DNA of 64,000 bases from an uncultured Tateyamaria sp. (GTDB taxonomy: Bacteria > Pseudomonadota > Alphaproteobacteria > Rhodobacterales > Rhodobacteraceae): NCBI RefSeq assembly GCF_947497045.1, contig NZ_CANMEU010000004.1, positions 372,001-436,000 of the forward strand. The letters run 5' to 3'. The notes under the pieces were generated by a model that saw only the letters and a list, made by a program, of their open reading frames with translations, searched no databases and was not told the DNA's origin. This document shows, piece by piece, positions 44,241-52,106 of this stretch (position 1 is its first letter; every line of letters begins with the position of its first letter). The translations under genes were made by a program, and so were the position numbers.

Positions 44241-44251
44241 GTCTAGACATT
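44238..44251. promoter_or_regulatory. Palindrome next to the luxI CtrA box, candidate LuxR site
   Basis: AACGTCTAGACATT has a perfect GTCTAGAC core and one mismatched pair in the flanks. It shares three bases with the CtrA box. It is shorter than a classical 18-20 bp lux box, so binding by the LuxR-type protein is a guess from location. Confidence 0.35.
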
Positions 44252-44265
44252 CTCGCGTACGATGT

Positions 44266-44283
44266 GTTGCCGCGCGTGGCAAC
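44266..44283 (-). terminator. Hairpin after the luxR-type gene
   Basis: GTTGCC and GGCAAC pair around GCGCGT, 8 bp after the luxR stop on the minus strand. No T-run follows, so termination would be inefficient and luxR transcription may read into luxI. Confidence 0.35.
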
Positions 44284-44291
44284 GGGGGGTG

Positions 44292-45023
44292 TCAGACGAC
44301 AATCAGCCCCCGACTCATTGCCCGTGCGACCGCGTGGGTCGTGTTCATAGCACCCAGTTTAAACCGGGCGCTTTCGATGTAGACGCGCAGGGTATGCTCG
44401 GAAATGGCGAGCGTATCGGCCACCTGAGCGCGGCTGTATCCCATCGCAAGGAACGTCATCGCATCGACCTCTCGCGGGCTGAGGGACTGGGGTTGATCGG
44501 GCGTCCTCTCTGGTTCGAAATCAAGAGCCTTTTCGTTGAAGTAGTGGGCGATCAGGATCAGGTCGCGGCGGTGCGCATCTGTCCAGGCGGCCCAGATGTC
44601 GTCGTCGCAGGAGTGGCTGACGGTGAAAAGTGCGAACTGGCCGTTGGGCCCCCGGATAGGCACCGAGAACCCCTGGTTCCCGACGCCGTGTGATATAGCC
44701 TCTGCCTGAAAGGCGCGGGCGGCTTTGCTGGACCAATCGAGCCGCTTCCAATCAACGGGGTGAAACCTTTGAAAACAACCAAGAATAACTGGATCGACGC
44801 GGAGGTAGTTTTGCTCAAGATAGCGATCACGCCATGTGTCTGAATATGTCCCGCATCCGTACTGCGCCCCGGCGGAATCGACCCAATGATAGATGACATG
44901 ACCAACCGAATAGTGGCTTTGGATCGCCTCGGTTGCGGCCTGTAATGCGTCCAGCCCCTCAGCTGTTTCCAAATCCCCCAAAATGACTTCCAACGGCTGC
45001 CTCGCCGTCGTGACGCTGACCAT
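44292..45023 (-). CDS. LuxR-family quorum-sensing regulator
   Basis: A 243-residue regulator with an N-terminal autoinducer-binding domain (about 15-165) and a C-terminal LuxR-type helix-turn-helix (about 180-238, L-S-P-R-E…S-E-H-T-L-R-V…K-L-G). The Tyr/Trp/Asp residues expected in the lactone pocket lie in the stretch from H-W-V-D (about 46-49) to L-R-V-D-P (about 74-78). Its start lies inside the 3' part of a 68-codon ORF in another frame, a 65-base overlap, so the two are probably translationally coupled. luxI follows after 113 bp. Confidence 0.93.
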   Translation of the reverse strand: MVSVTTARQPLEVILGDLETAEGLDALQAATEAIQSHYSVGHVIYHWVDSAGAQYGCGTYSDTWRDRYLEQNYLRVDPVILGCFQRFHPVDWKRLDWSSKAARAFQAEAISHGVGNQGFSVPIRGPNGQFALFTVSHSCDDDIWAAWTDAHRRDLILIAHYFNEKALDFEPERTPDQPQSLSPREVDAMTFLAMGYSRAQVADTLAISEHTLRVYIESARFKLGAMNTTHAVARAMSRGLIVV

Positions 45024-45165
45024 CTGCTGTATCCTTCATCGCGGCGATCTCGGCCATGGCAACGATTGCGGTGTCATCCAACTGTTCTGCCAAGTTTGGC
45101 ATGTTGTTGGCCCGTGCAAAGGTCTTGAGGTCCGTAAGAACGTCCAGTATCCAATCACTTCTCAT
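44959..45165 (-). CDS. Small ORF upstream of and overlapping luxR
   Basis: A 68-residue protein beginning M-R-S-D-W-I-L-D-V-L-T-D-L; the first 43 residues are amphipathic and look conserved with small ORFs next to luxR genes in other Rhodobacterales (from memory). The last 25 residues, which overlap luxR, look like unconstrained read-through. GGAGAG stands nine bases before the ATG. A CtrA box and a TATAGT -10-like element lie upstream. Function unknown; it may be a LuxR modulator or a leader that couples luxR translation. Confidence 0.7.
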   Translation of the reverse strand: MRSDWILDVLTDLKTFARANNMPNLAEQLDDTAIVAMAEIAAMKDTADGQRHDGEAAVGSHFGGFGNS

Positions 45166-45187
45166 TCCCAGACTCTCCCTGAAGTGG

Positions 45188-45203
45188 TTAATGAATCATT
45201 AAC
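45188..45203. promoter_or_regulatory. Perfect CtrA-type box upstream of the luxR leader ORF
   Basis: TTAA (45188-45191), seven bases, TTAAC (45199-45203), again the full consensus. It is embedded in a 17-base perfect odd palindrome (45187-45203). It lies 22 bp before the start codon and immediately downstream of TATAGT (45212-45207, minus strand), so a bound protein would sit at about the transcription start. Confidence 0.6.
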
Positions 45204-45317
45204 ACAACTATAGCATGAGCATTCTCACGCTGAAAATTCACCTATTTCTACTCCCCAGAAATGGTGAGGGCGCTTTTTTTAACCCACTGAACCTGTTGAA
45301 GCCCCCGAGAATACGAA

Positions 45318-45353
45318 AACGCCCGCGACAACCAGAGGTGATTCGCGGGCGTT
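45318..45353 (-). terminator. Intrinsic terminator of ccr
   Basis: AACGCCCGCG (45318-45327) pairs perfectly with CGCGGGCGTT (45344-45353). On the minus strand the stem ends in GTTTTCG, giving a short T-run. It lies 26 bp after the ccr stop codon. Confidence 0.75.
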
Positions 45354-45379
45354 GAAGGCACATCCACAGCGTGTAGGGA

Positions 45380-46672
45380 TTAAGCGCGGGCCTCCAGCGC
45401 GTCTTCGAGGGTGCGCAGCCCGGTTTTAGGCGCTTGCACCAGCACCGACATATTGCCGGGCTTGTGTTCGTTACGCAGCATCTTCATGTGCGCGGCAGGC
45501 AGGTCGTTCCATTCGAACACTTCGGACATGCACGGGTCCAGACGGCGTTCGACCATCAGATGGTTGGCGGCCGAGGCTTGCTTGAGGTGCGCAAAGTGGC
45601 TGCCCTGCAAACGCTTTTGGTGCATCCACATATACCGGACATCAAAGGTACAGTTGAACCCGGTGGTGCCCGCGCAGATCACGACCATGCCGCCCTTCTT
45701 GCACACGAATGTCGACACCGGGAACGTGGATTCGCCGGGGTGTTCAAACACCATATCCACATTGACGCCCTTGCCGGTAATGTCCCAGATCGCTTTGCCA
45801 AACTTGCGCGCTTCCTTGAACCAGTCGTTATATTCCGGCGTGTTCACCGTAGGCATCTGCCCCCAGCAATTGAAATCCTTGCGGTTCAGGACGCCCTTTG
45901 CGCCCAGCTCCATCACGAAGTCGCGCTTGGATTCATCCGAAATGACCCCAATCGCATTGGCCCCGGCGGTGTTGATCAACTGGATCGCATAGGATCCCAA
46001 ACCACCCGAAGCCCCCCAGACCAGGACGTTCTGACCGGGTTTCAGATCGTGAGGTTCGTGCCCGAACAGCATCCGGTAGGCGGTCGCAAGCGTCAGCGTG
46101 TAACACGCACTTTCTTCCCAGGTCAGGTGCTTGGGGCGGGGCATCAATTGCTGGCTTTGCACACGGGTGAACTGGCTGAAGGACCCGTCCGGTGTCTCAT
46201 AACCCCAAATCCGTTGCGTTGGCGAATACATCGGATCGCCGCCGTTGCAGAATTCATCATCGCCATCATCCTGGTTGCAGTGGATTACCACCTCGTCCCC
46301 GACTTTCCAGCGTTTGACCCGGTCGCCCACGGCCCACACGATACCCGACGCATCGGAGCCTGCGATATGATAGGGGTGCTTGTGCCCGTCAAAGGGGCTG
46401 ATCGGCTGACCAAGCGCGGCCCACACCCCGTTATAGTTCACGCCCGCCGCCATCACGAGGACGAGCACGTCATTGCTGTCAAGTTCCGGCACCTCGACCA
46501 CCTCTTGCAACATGGCGCTGTCAGGTTCGCCATGGCGCTCGCGGCGGATCGCCCATGCGTACATTTGTTTGGGAACATAGCCCATCGGGGGTATCTCACC
46601 CATCTCGTACAGATCTTTTTCGGGCGCGTCGTAGGATGCAATGCCCGTGTCAGTTGCAAGGTCGAGTGCCAT
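45380..46672 (-). CDS. ccr: Crotonyl-CoA carboxylase/reductase
   Basis: Reductively carboxylates crotonyl-CoA to ethylmalonyl-CoA with NADPH and CO2, the key step of the ethylmalonyl-CoA pathway for acetate and C1 assimilation. The 430-residue medium-chain reductase has the nucleotide loop G-A-S-G-G-L-G (about 225-235) and long insertions typical of Ccr, such as the N-Q-D-D-G-D-D-E region. ATG 46672 has GGAGG upstream. It is monocistronic by appearance, with its own terminator. Ecm is encoded 2 kb away on the other strand. Confidence 0.96.
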   Translation of the reverse strand: MALDLATDTGIASYDAPEKDLYEMGEIPPMGYVPKQMYAWAIRRERHGEPDSAMLQEVVEVPELDSNDVLVLVMAAGVNYNGVWAALGQPISPFDGHKHPYHIAGSDASGIVWAVGDRVKRWKVGDEVVIHCNQDDGDDEFCNGGDPMYSPTQRIWGYETPDGSFSQFTRVQSQQLMPRPKHLTWEESACYTLTLATAYRMLFGHEPHDLKPGQNVLVWGASGGLGSYAIQLINTAGANAIGVISDESKRDFVMELGAKGVLNRKDFNCWGQMPTVNTPEYNDWFKEARKFGKAIWDITGKGVNVDMVFEHPGESTFPVSTFVCKKGGMVVICAGTTGFNCTFDVRYMWMHQKRLQGSHFAHLKQASAANHLMVERRLDPCMSEVFEWNDLPAAHMKMLRNEHKPGNMSVLVQAPKTGLRTLEDALEARA

Positions 46673-46782
46673 GTCAGCCTCCGTTTGGAATTTCTGTGCC
46701 GCAGCGCAGAATCGCAGCGTGTTCAGGCTGAATATGACCTCAAACGCAACATTGCAACACATGATGCGTCTATTTTGTAACT

Positions 46783-48174
46783 TTATGACTTTGCACACGC
46801 AGCATCCAGAGGTGCATCCACCTGCGCACCTTCAACGACACCAAGAGAGTTCGCGTAGTATTGGGCCAGGGCTCGCTCCTCTTCTGACATCTGCCAGCCA
46901 TCATCCGACAACAGGAAAACACGCCGTTTTGCCATCAACGCGCGGGCGCGGATAACGTAGCTTGCAACATCTCCTTCTTCGATGGCCGGAACCGCTCCCC
47001 GCGTGCGCGGCAACAGATCACGCACCGCCTGCACCATCTGCGCTTCGCTCAGTGGCGCGGGCGCGTTCAGCATCACATGCGACAGCAAAGGCACAAACGT
47101 CACCGGCATCACATCCTCGATCCGCGTCTTCAACTTGTCCGCCAACCGTTCAATCGGGCCATCCGGTCCAAACTGGCGCAAGGACAGCGGCTGCCCGAAC
47201 ATCACCGACGCCATCCCAAACCGGGCATCGCGGCGCAAAACGCGCTGCCAGATGTTGTGGAGGATGAACTTCATAATGACCGAAATCCGCGCCCCAAACC
47301 GGCGATCCCCACGTTTGTCCGCAGCGATTAGGACCCGATCTTCGAGTATGCGATCATAGTTGATCGCCACGGGGACGAACACGACGTCCCGCCCGTCGGC
47401 ATCAAACCCTTCGACCACATAGGACAGCAGGCCCATCTTCAGCGGCATCAGCTTGCCATTTACGGTCAACCCGCCTTCGGGAAAGATGGCCTGGGTCACG
47501 CCACCTTGCGTCGCCATCTGCACATAACGGGCCAGCACCTTGCGATAAAGCTGCCCCCGCGCACGGCGGCGAATGAAATACGCACCCATCGACTTGATCA
47601 AACGCGACAGCGGCCAGACCCGCGCCCATTCCCCAACTGCATAGCTCAGCGCTGAGGCCTGGGCGGCGAGATATGTCACCAACACATAATCCATGTTGCT
47701 GCGGTGGTTCATCACAAAGATCACCGTGGCATCCGGGCTGACTTTGGCCAGTTGGGAATCGTTGTTCACGCCAGTACGCACATCATAAAGGGCATTGGCC
47801 AGCCACCGCGCCGCCCGAGCGCCAAAGCTGAAATAAGCAAAGGCGGAAAAACTTGGCACGATCTCACGCGCGTAACGGCGGGCCTGCTCAAAGGCGACGT
47901 TTTCGGGCACGCCTTCCTTTTGGGCATGGGCGGCAATCGCCTCGGACACTTCGGGATCATAGATCAGGCGCTGGATCATGTCATAGCGGCGCGCCAGCTT
48001 GAACGGCTCAATCGGGCGGGTCAGGCGTTGGTTAAGGCGGGTGACCGCCCTTTCAAGGCGACGACGAAAGAACCAGCGCACGGACGGAAACAGAAAATGC
48101 GAGGCGAACGTCACCGCTGCGAACAGCACGATCAACACAAAAAACCACAGCGGAAGTTCAACAGTTCGCATCAT
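46783..48174 (-). CDS. Glycerol-phosphate/lysophosphatidate acyltransferase-like protein
   Basis: A 463-residue membrane-bound acyltransferase of the PlsC/PlsB superfamily. An N-terminal helix (about 5-25) precedes the acceptor motif N-H-R-S-N-M-D (the HX4D box, near 147-153) and F-P-E-G-G-L (about 220-225). It is longer than PlsC, so it may be a PlsB-like glycerol-3-phosphate acyltransferase or a related enzyme. Start taken at ATG 48174 (ATG 48171 follows). It diverges from a small membrane protein gene and ends 110 bases before ccr begins. Confidence 0.82.
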   Translation of the reverse strand: MMRTVELPLWFFVLIVLFAAVTFASHFLFPSVRWFFRRRLERAVTRLNQRLTRPIEPFKLARRYDMIQRLIYDPEVSEAIAAHAQKEGVPENVAFEQARRYAREIVPSFSAFAYFSFGARAARWLANALYDVRTGVNNDSQLAKVSPDATVIFVMNHRSNMDYVLVTYLAAQASALSYAVGEWARVWPLSRLIKSMGAYFIRRRARGQLYRKVLARYVQMATQGGVTQAIFPEGGLTVNGKLMPLKMGLLSYVVEGFDADGRDVVFVPVAINYDRILEDRVLIAADKRGDRRFGARISVIMKFILHNIWQRVLRRDARFGMASVMFGQPLSLRQFGPDGPIERLADKLKTRIEDVMPVTFVPLLSHVMLNAPAPLSEAQMVQAVRDLLPRTRGAVPAIEEGDVASYVIRARALMAKRRVFLLSDDGWQMSEEERALAQYYANSLGVVEGAQVDAPLDAACAKS

Positions 48175-48259
48175 CGCGGCCAATCTCGCAGGGCGACGGG
48201 CCGGGGTAAAGCGGTGTTTCGGGGTGGCGCTCTGCCCTTCTCTGGTCGACACTGCGCGA

Positions 48260-48655
48260 ATGTATGATGGCGATTCATTCTACACGCTCAGCATGATGGG
48301 CCGAATTGGGCTGGTCCTTGTGTCGCTGATGTTTGCGGCCATCGCACTTGGTATGACCCGCCTGATGACCTTCACACGGCCCATCTATCTGCGGATTCCG
48401 ATCTGGATCGTGGTGTTCATCACATTCGTGTGGGCGTCACCGCAGGGGTATTACACCTACTATCGGCTCATCATTGACGGCCTGCCCGCGCAATCAGTGA
48501 TTGGTCCGCCGCCACCCCCTCAGGAAATCATGGCCCTGTTGACCTTTAGCGGCAAAAGCAACCTGTCGGCCCACAGCATAGGCATTCTTGGATGGCTGAT
48601 GTTGGTCGTCGCGCTTTTGCCGTACCGCAAGAAATGCCGCAACGCAGCGGATTGA
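48260..48655 (+). CDS. Small integral membrane protein, function unknown
   Basis: A 131-residue protein with three predicted helices (about 14-34, 44-62, 103-122) and a proline run (G-P-P-P-P-P) between the second and third. No family recognised. ATG 48260 chosen as first in-frame start clear of the divergent acyltransferase gene; ATG 48293 is an alternative. It is 73 bases upstream of ecm. Confidence 0.62.
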   Translation: MYDGDSFYTLSMMGRIGLVLVSLMFAAIALGMTRLMTFTRPIYLRIPIWIVVFITFVWASPQGYYTYYRLIIDGLPAQSVIGPPPPPQEIMALLTFSGKSNLSAHSIGILGWLMLVVALLPYRKKCRNAAD

Positions 48656-48664
48656 CTGCGCCAC

Positions 48665-48698
48665 ATAATTACCTATAGATCACATCAAACGTAATTAT
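48665..48698. promoter_or_regulatory. Inverted repeat in the ecm promoter
   Basis: ATAATTAC (48665-48672) and GTAATTAT (48691-48698) form a perfect 8-bp inverted repeat with an 18-bp spacer, 31 bp before the ecm start. It stands out in GC-rich DNA and is a candidate operator for control by carbon source. The regulator is unknown. Confidence 0.5.
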
Positions 48699-48728
48699 CT
48701 TGCTTGCCTAGTTCACAAGGGGTGCACC

Positions 48729-50699
48729 ATGACTGATGCCGTTCAAAAAGATCGCCCGTGGTTGATCCGAACATATGCGGGCCACTCGACCGCTGCGGCA
48801 TCCAACGCGCTTTACCGTGCAAACCTTGCCAAGGGGCAGACCGGCCTGTCTGTCGCCTTCGATCTGCCCACCCAGACAGGCTATGACAGCGATCATGTTC
48901 TGGCGCGGGGCGAGGTGGGCAAGGTCGGCGTGCCCGTCTCGCATCTTGGTGACATGCGCACGCTGTTCGCCGACATCCCGCTGGAACAGATGAACACGTC
49001 CATGACGATCAACGCGACGGCTCCCTGGCTGCTGGCGCTTTACATTTCGGTGGCCGAAGAACAGGGAGCGGATGTGGCGACGCTGCAAGGCACCGTACAA
49101 AATGATCTGATCAAGGAATATCTGAGCCGGGGCACGTATATCTGCCCGCCCGAGCCCTCATTGCGAATGATCGCGGATGTGGCTGAATACTGCTATACGC
49201 ATGTGCCGAAATGGAACCCGATGAATGTGTGTTCCTATCATCTGCAAGAAGCGGGCGCGACGCCCGAACAGGAATTGGCCTTTGCATTGGCTACCGCGAC
49301 GGCGGTGCTGGACGCACTGAAACCCCGCATCGCACCACAGGATTTTCCAGCCGTTGTGGGCCGCATTTCATTCTTTGTGAATGCAGGCATTCGGTTTGTG
49401 ACCGAGATGTGCAAAATGCGCGCCTTTGTCGATCTTTGGGACGAGATTTGCGAGAAACGCTATGGGGTGAGCGATCCGAAGTTTCGCCGTTTCCGCTATG
49501 GGGTGCAGGTCAATTCGCTTGGGCTGACCGAACAGCAGCCCGAAAACAACGTCTATCGTATTCTGATCGAAATGCTGGCCGTGACCCTGTCGAAAAAGGC
49601 CCGCGCACGCGCTGTCCAATTGCCCGCCTGGAATGAGGCGCTTGGCCTGCCCCGCCCCTGGGATCAGCAATGGTCGATGCGGATGCAGCAGATCATGGCC
49701 TATGAAACGGACCTTTTGGAATTTGATGATCTCTTTGACGGCAACCCGGCGGTTGATGCAAAAGTCGATGCGCTCAAGACCGGTGCACGCGCGGAATTGG
49801 AGCAATTGGATGCCATGGGCGGCGCAATTGCGACGATTGACTACATGAAAGCGCAATTGGTTCAATCCAATGCGGAACGGCTCAACCGGATCGAAAAGGG
49901 TGAAACGGTTGTGGTCGGCGTGAACAAATATCAAGCCGGAGAACCTTCGCCCCTGATGACCGGAGACGGCGGGATCATGGTGGTCGACCCTGCGGTCGAA
50001 CAGGAACAGATTGATCGGCTGACGGCCTGGCGCGATGCGCGTGACACAGATGCGGTGGCTGCGGCGCTGGCTGATTTGCGGGCTTCGGCTGCGGCGGGTG
50101 AGAATGTCATGCCCGCCTCGATCCAGGCGGCCAAAGTCGGTGTCACGACCGGAGAATGGGCCGCACAGATGCGCACCGTTCACGGGGAATATCGTGGACC
50201 GACAGGGGTTTCGACCTCTCAATCAAATATGACCGAAGGGTTGGACGCATTGCGCGACGCGGTGGACGTGGTCAGCGACAGGCTTGGGCGGCGGCTCAAG
50301 TTTCTTGTGGGCAAGCCGGGTCTTGATGGGCATTCCAACGGTGCGGAACAGATCGCCGTACGGGCCCGCGACTGCGGCATGGACATCACCTATGAAGGCA
50401 TCCGGCTAACCCCAGAAGAGATCGTGCGCGCGGCGCGCGAAGACGGTGCACATGTGATTGGATTGTCGATCCTGTCCGGCAGCCACATCCCATTGGTCGA
50501 GGATCTGATGCAGCGCCTGCATGCCGAAAACCTGACGGATATTCCGGTGATTGTGGGCGGGATCATTCCTGATGACGACGCAGAGCGGTTGCGCACCATG
50601 GGCGTTGCCCGCGTCTATACGCCCAAGGATTTCGAATTGAATACCATCATGTCCGATATCGTGACACTCGCTGATCCCCAGGCCGTGGCCGCGCAATAG
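48729..50699 (+). CDS. ecm: Ethylmalonyl-CoA mutase
   Basis: Coenzyme B12-dependent mutase converting (2R)-ethylmalonyl-CoA to methylsuccinyl-CoA. The 656-residue protein has the catalytic barrel first and the cobalamin-binding domain last, with D-G-H-S-N-G near residues 532-537 whose His ligates cobalt. The single-chain form and the barrel sequence fit MeaA/Ecm rather than methylmalonyl-CoA mutase. GGGG precedes the ATG. An inverted repeat lies upstream. A GCAA-loop hairpin (50704-50721) follows the stop. Confidence 0.95.
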   Translation: MTDAVQKDRPWLIRTYAGHSTAAASNALYRANLAKGQTGLSVAFDLPTQTGYDSDHVLARGEVGKVGVPVSHLGDMRTLFADIPLEQMNTSMTINATAPWLLALYISVAEEQGADVATLQGTVQNDLIKEYLSRGTYICPPEPSLRMIADVAEYCYTHVPKWNPMNVCSYHLQEAGATPEQELAFALATATAVLDALKPRIAPQDFPAVVGRISFFVNAGIRFVTEMCKMRAFVDLWDEICEKRYGVSDPKFRRFRYGVQVNSLGLTEQQPENNVYRILIEMLAVTLSKKARARAVQLPAWNEALGLPRPWDQQWSMRMQQIMAYETDLLEFDDLFDGNPAVDAKVDALKTGARAELEQLDAMGGAIATIDYMKAQLVQSNAERLNRIEKGETVVVGVNKYQAGEPSPLMTGDGGIMVVDPAVEQEQIDRLTAWRDARDTDAVAAALADLRASAAAGENVMPASIQAAKVGVTTGEWAAQMRTVHGEYRGPTGVSTSQSNMTEGLDALRDAVDVVSDRLGRRLKFLVGKPGLDGHSNGAEQIAVRARDCGMDITYEGIRLTPEEIVRAAREDGAHVIGLSILSGSHIPLVEDLMQRLHAENLTDIPVIVGGIIPDDDAERLRTMGVARVYTPKDFELNTIMSDIVTLADPQAVAAQ

Positions 50700-50703
50700 C
50701 ACG

Positions 50704-50721
50704 ATCCCTCGCAAGAGGGAT
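50704..50721 (+). terminator. Hairpin after ecm
   Basis: ATCCCTC pairs with GAGGGAT around a GCAA tetraloop, 4 bp after the stop. There is no T-run, so it may stabilise the 3' end rather than terminate. Confidence 0.4.
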
Positions 50722-50919
50722 TGCATCGTCAATAATGGTCAGCAATTTTCCGAATTTGGAACCATCTCGGTTATTTCCGGTATTCCCACTCCCGGTCGCA
50801 AAAAGCACGCATAACGAGCGGGGATATGCTGCTGACACAAATTGATGCACCCACACCATTGCATTTTTTTGCAAATTGAAAAATACGGTCAAATTACACG
50901 ATAAATACTGGAGATGAAA

Positions 50920-51243
50920 ATGGCGATCAAACTCGACAAGATGAGCCGCAAAGAGCTGGAAGCGTTGCGGTCTGACGTGGACAAGGCGATCATTGACCTG
51001 CGCAAAAAAGAAAAATCAGACGCATTGGCCGCAGCCCAGAAAGCCGCAGCCGAGTTTGGTTTTTCGCTTGATGAACTGACATCGAAACGGGGTGGAAAAG
51101 CGGGCGCAAAAGGTGCCAGTGCTGAACCCAAATACATGAACCCCGAAAACCCGACACAAACATGGACCGGAAAAGGCCGCCAGCCGAACTGGTTCAAGTC
51201 CGCGTTGGAAAACGGTAAGAAAGCCGACGATCTGATGATCTGA
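50920..51243 (+). CDS. H-NS/HvrA-family nucleoid-associated protein
   Basis: A 107-residue DNA-binding protein. The N-terminal half is a charged coiled coil for oligomerisation (about 1-45); the C-terminal half holds the H-NS-type DNA-binding core with N-P-x-x-P-x-x-T-W-T-G-K-G-R-Q-P-x-W. GGAG is six bases before ATG 50920; ATG 50914 directly abuts it and is unlikely. HvrA in Rhodobacter capsulatus modulates photosynthesis genes; here the targets are unknown. The 5' region is A+T-rich, with TTGAAA (50876) and GATAAA (50900) as a weak promoter. Confidence 0.88.
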   Translation: MAIKLDKMSRKELEALRSDVDKAIIDLRKKEKSDALAAAQKAAAEFGFSLDELTSKRGGKAGAKGASAEPKYMNPENPTQTWTGKGRQPNWFKSALENGKKADDLMI

Positions 51244-51245
51244 GA

Positions 51246-51267
51246 AACGCCTGTACGGGGGCGTTTT
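51246..51267 (+). terminator. Intrinsic terminator of the H-NS-type gene
   Basis: AACGCC (51246-51251) pairs with GGCGTT (51260-51265) and the stem runs into TTTT. It starts 2 bp after the stop codon. Confidence 0.7.
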
Positions 51268-51336
51268 CGCCCTCGTATCCAGCCCGCGTTTTGCGCTAGC
51301 CTGGGTCTGACCTTATCTCAGATCGGAGCATTTTTT

Positions 51337-52044
51337 ATGACCGTCCATATCGGTGCCAAGCCCGGCCAAATTGCAGAAACCGTGCTGATGCCCGGCGACC
51401 CCTACCGCGCCAAATGGGCGACCGAGACCTTTCTTGAGAACGCTGAACTTGTGAATGAAGTCCGCGGCATGCTGGGCTTTACCGGTACGTGGCGCGGCAA
51501 CCGCGTGACAATCCAAGGATCGGGCATGGGCATGCCGTCGCTGTCAATCTATGCCAACGAATTGATGGCGGAATACAACGCCCAAACCCTGATCCGCATC
51601 GGATCCTGTGGCGGGATGCAGACGCATGTCGGCATTCGCGACGTGATCCTTGCGATGACGGCCAGCACCATCACTTCCCCCTCCTCCGGCATTTTCCGCG
51701 AAGTGAATTACGCGCCATGTGCGGATTACGGATTGCTGTCAGCGGCGGTTGCGGCAGCTCAGGCCAAGGGCACCAAGACCCATGTCGGCGGCATCTATTC
51801 CTCGGACGTGTTCTATGCCGAACGCCCTGATCTGGACGAACAGATGGTGCGCCACGGTATTCTGGGCGTCGAGATGGAAGCGGCGGAGCTTTACACGCTG
51901 GCCGCCCGTCATGGTCGCCGTGCCCTGGCTGTGCTGACCGTATCGGACCATCTGCAAACGGGCGAGGCGCTGCCCTCCGAAGATCGCGAAAAGACGTTTG
52001 GCGACATGGTCGAGATCGCGCTTGAGGCTGCATTCTCCAGCTGA
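51337..52044 (+). CDS. deoD: Purine-nucleoside phosphorylase
   Basis: Splits purine nucleosides with phosphate to base and ribose 1-phosphate. The 235-residue protein matches the bacterial hexameric DeoD type, with M-P-G-D-P-Y-R near 18-24, G-S-G-M-G-M-P-S (about 61-68) and the late V-E-M-E-A-A-E-L. It complements the BMP-type nucleoside importer encoded at 35-40 kb. About 70 bp of spacer separate it from the H-NS terminator. Confidence 0.95.
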   Translation: MTVHIGAKPGQIAETVLMPGDPYRAKWATETFLENAELVNEVRGMLGFTGTWRGNRVTIQGSGMGMPSLSIYANELMAEYNAQTLIRIGSCGGMQTHVGIRDVILAMTASTITSPSSGIFREVNYAPCADYGLLSAAVAAAQAKGTKTHVGGIYSSDVFYAERPDLDEQMVRHGILGVEMEAAELYTLAARHGRRALAVLTVSDHLQTGEALPSEDREKTFGDMVEIALEAAFSS

Positions 52045-52061
52045 TCCGCCTGATGAAAATG

Positions 52062-52095
52062 CGGATGCCTCCGGCGGGAGTACTTTATGGAACAA
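52062..52095. repeat. Interspersed motif copy
   Basis: Contains GCCTCCGGCGGGAGTACTTT followed by ATGGAACAATGAA. I recall very similar intergenic strings ending GGGAGTATTTTTGG in Rhodobacterales genomes. It lies between deoD and the DUF1989 gene, which converge. Confidence 0.4.
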
Positions 52096-52106
52096 TGAAT
52101 GGGATA

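Noticed and set aside
46745-46765. GCAAC direct repeat upstream of ccr as a regulator site
   Set aside because: Short, imperfect and not found upstream of ecm or mcl2, so a shared pathway motif could not be supported.
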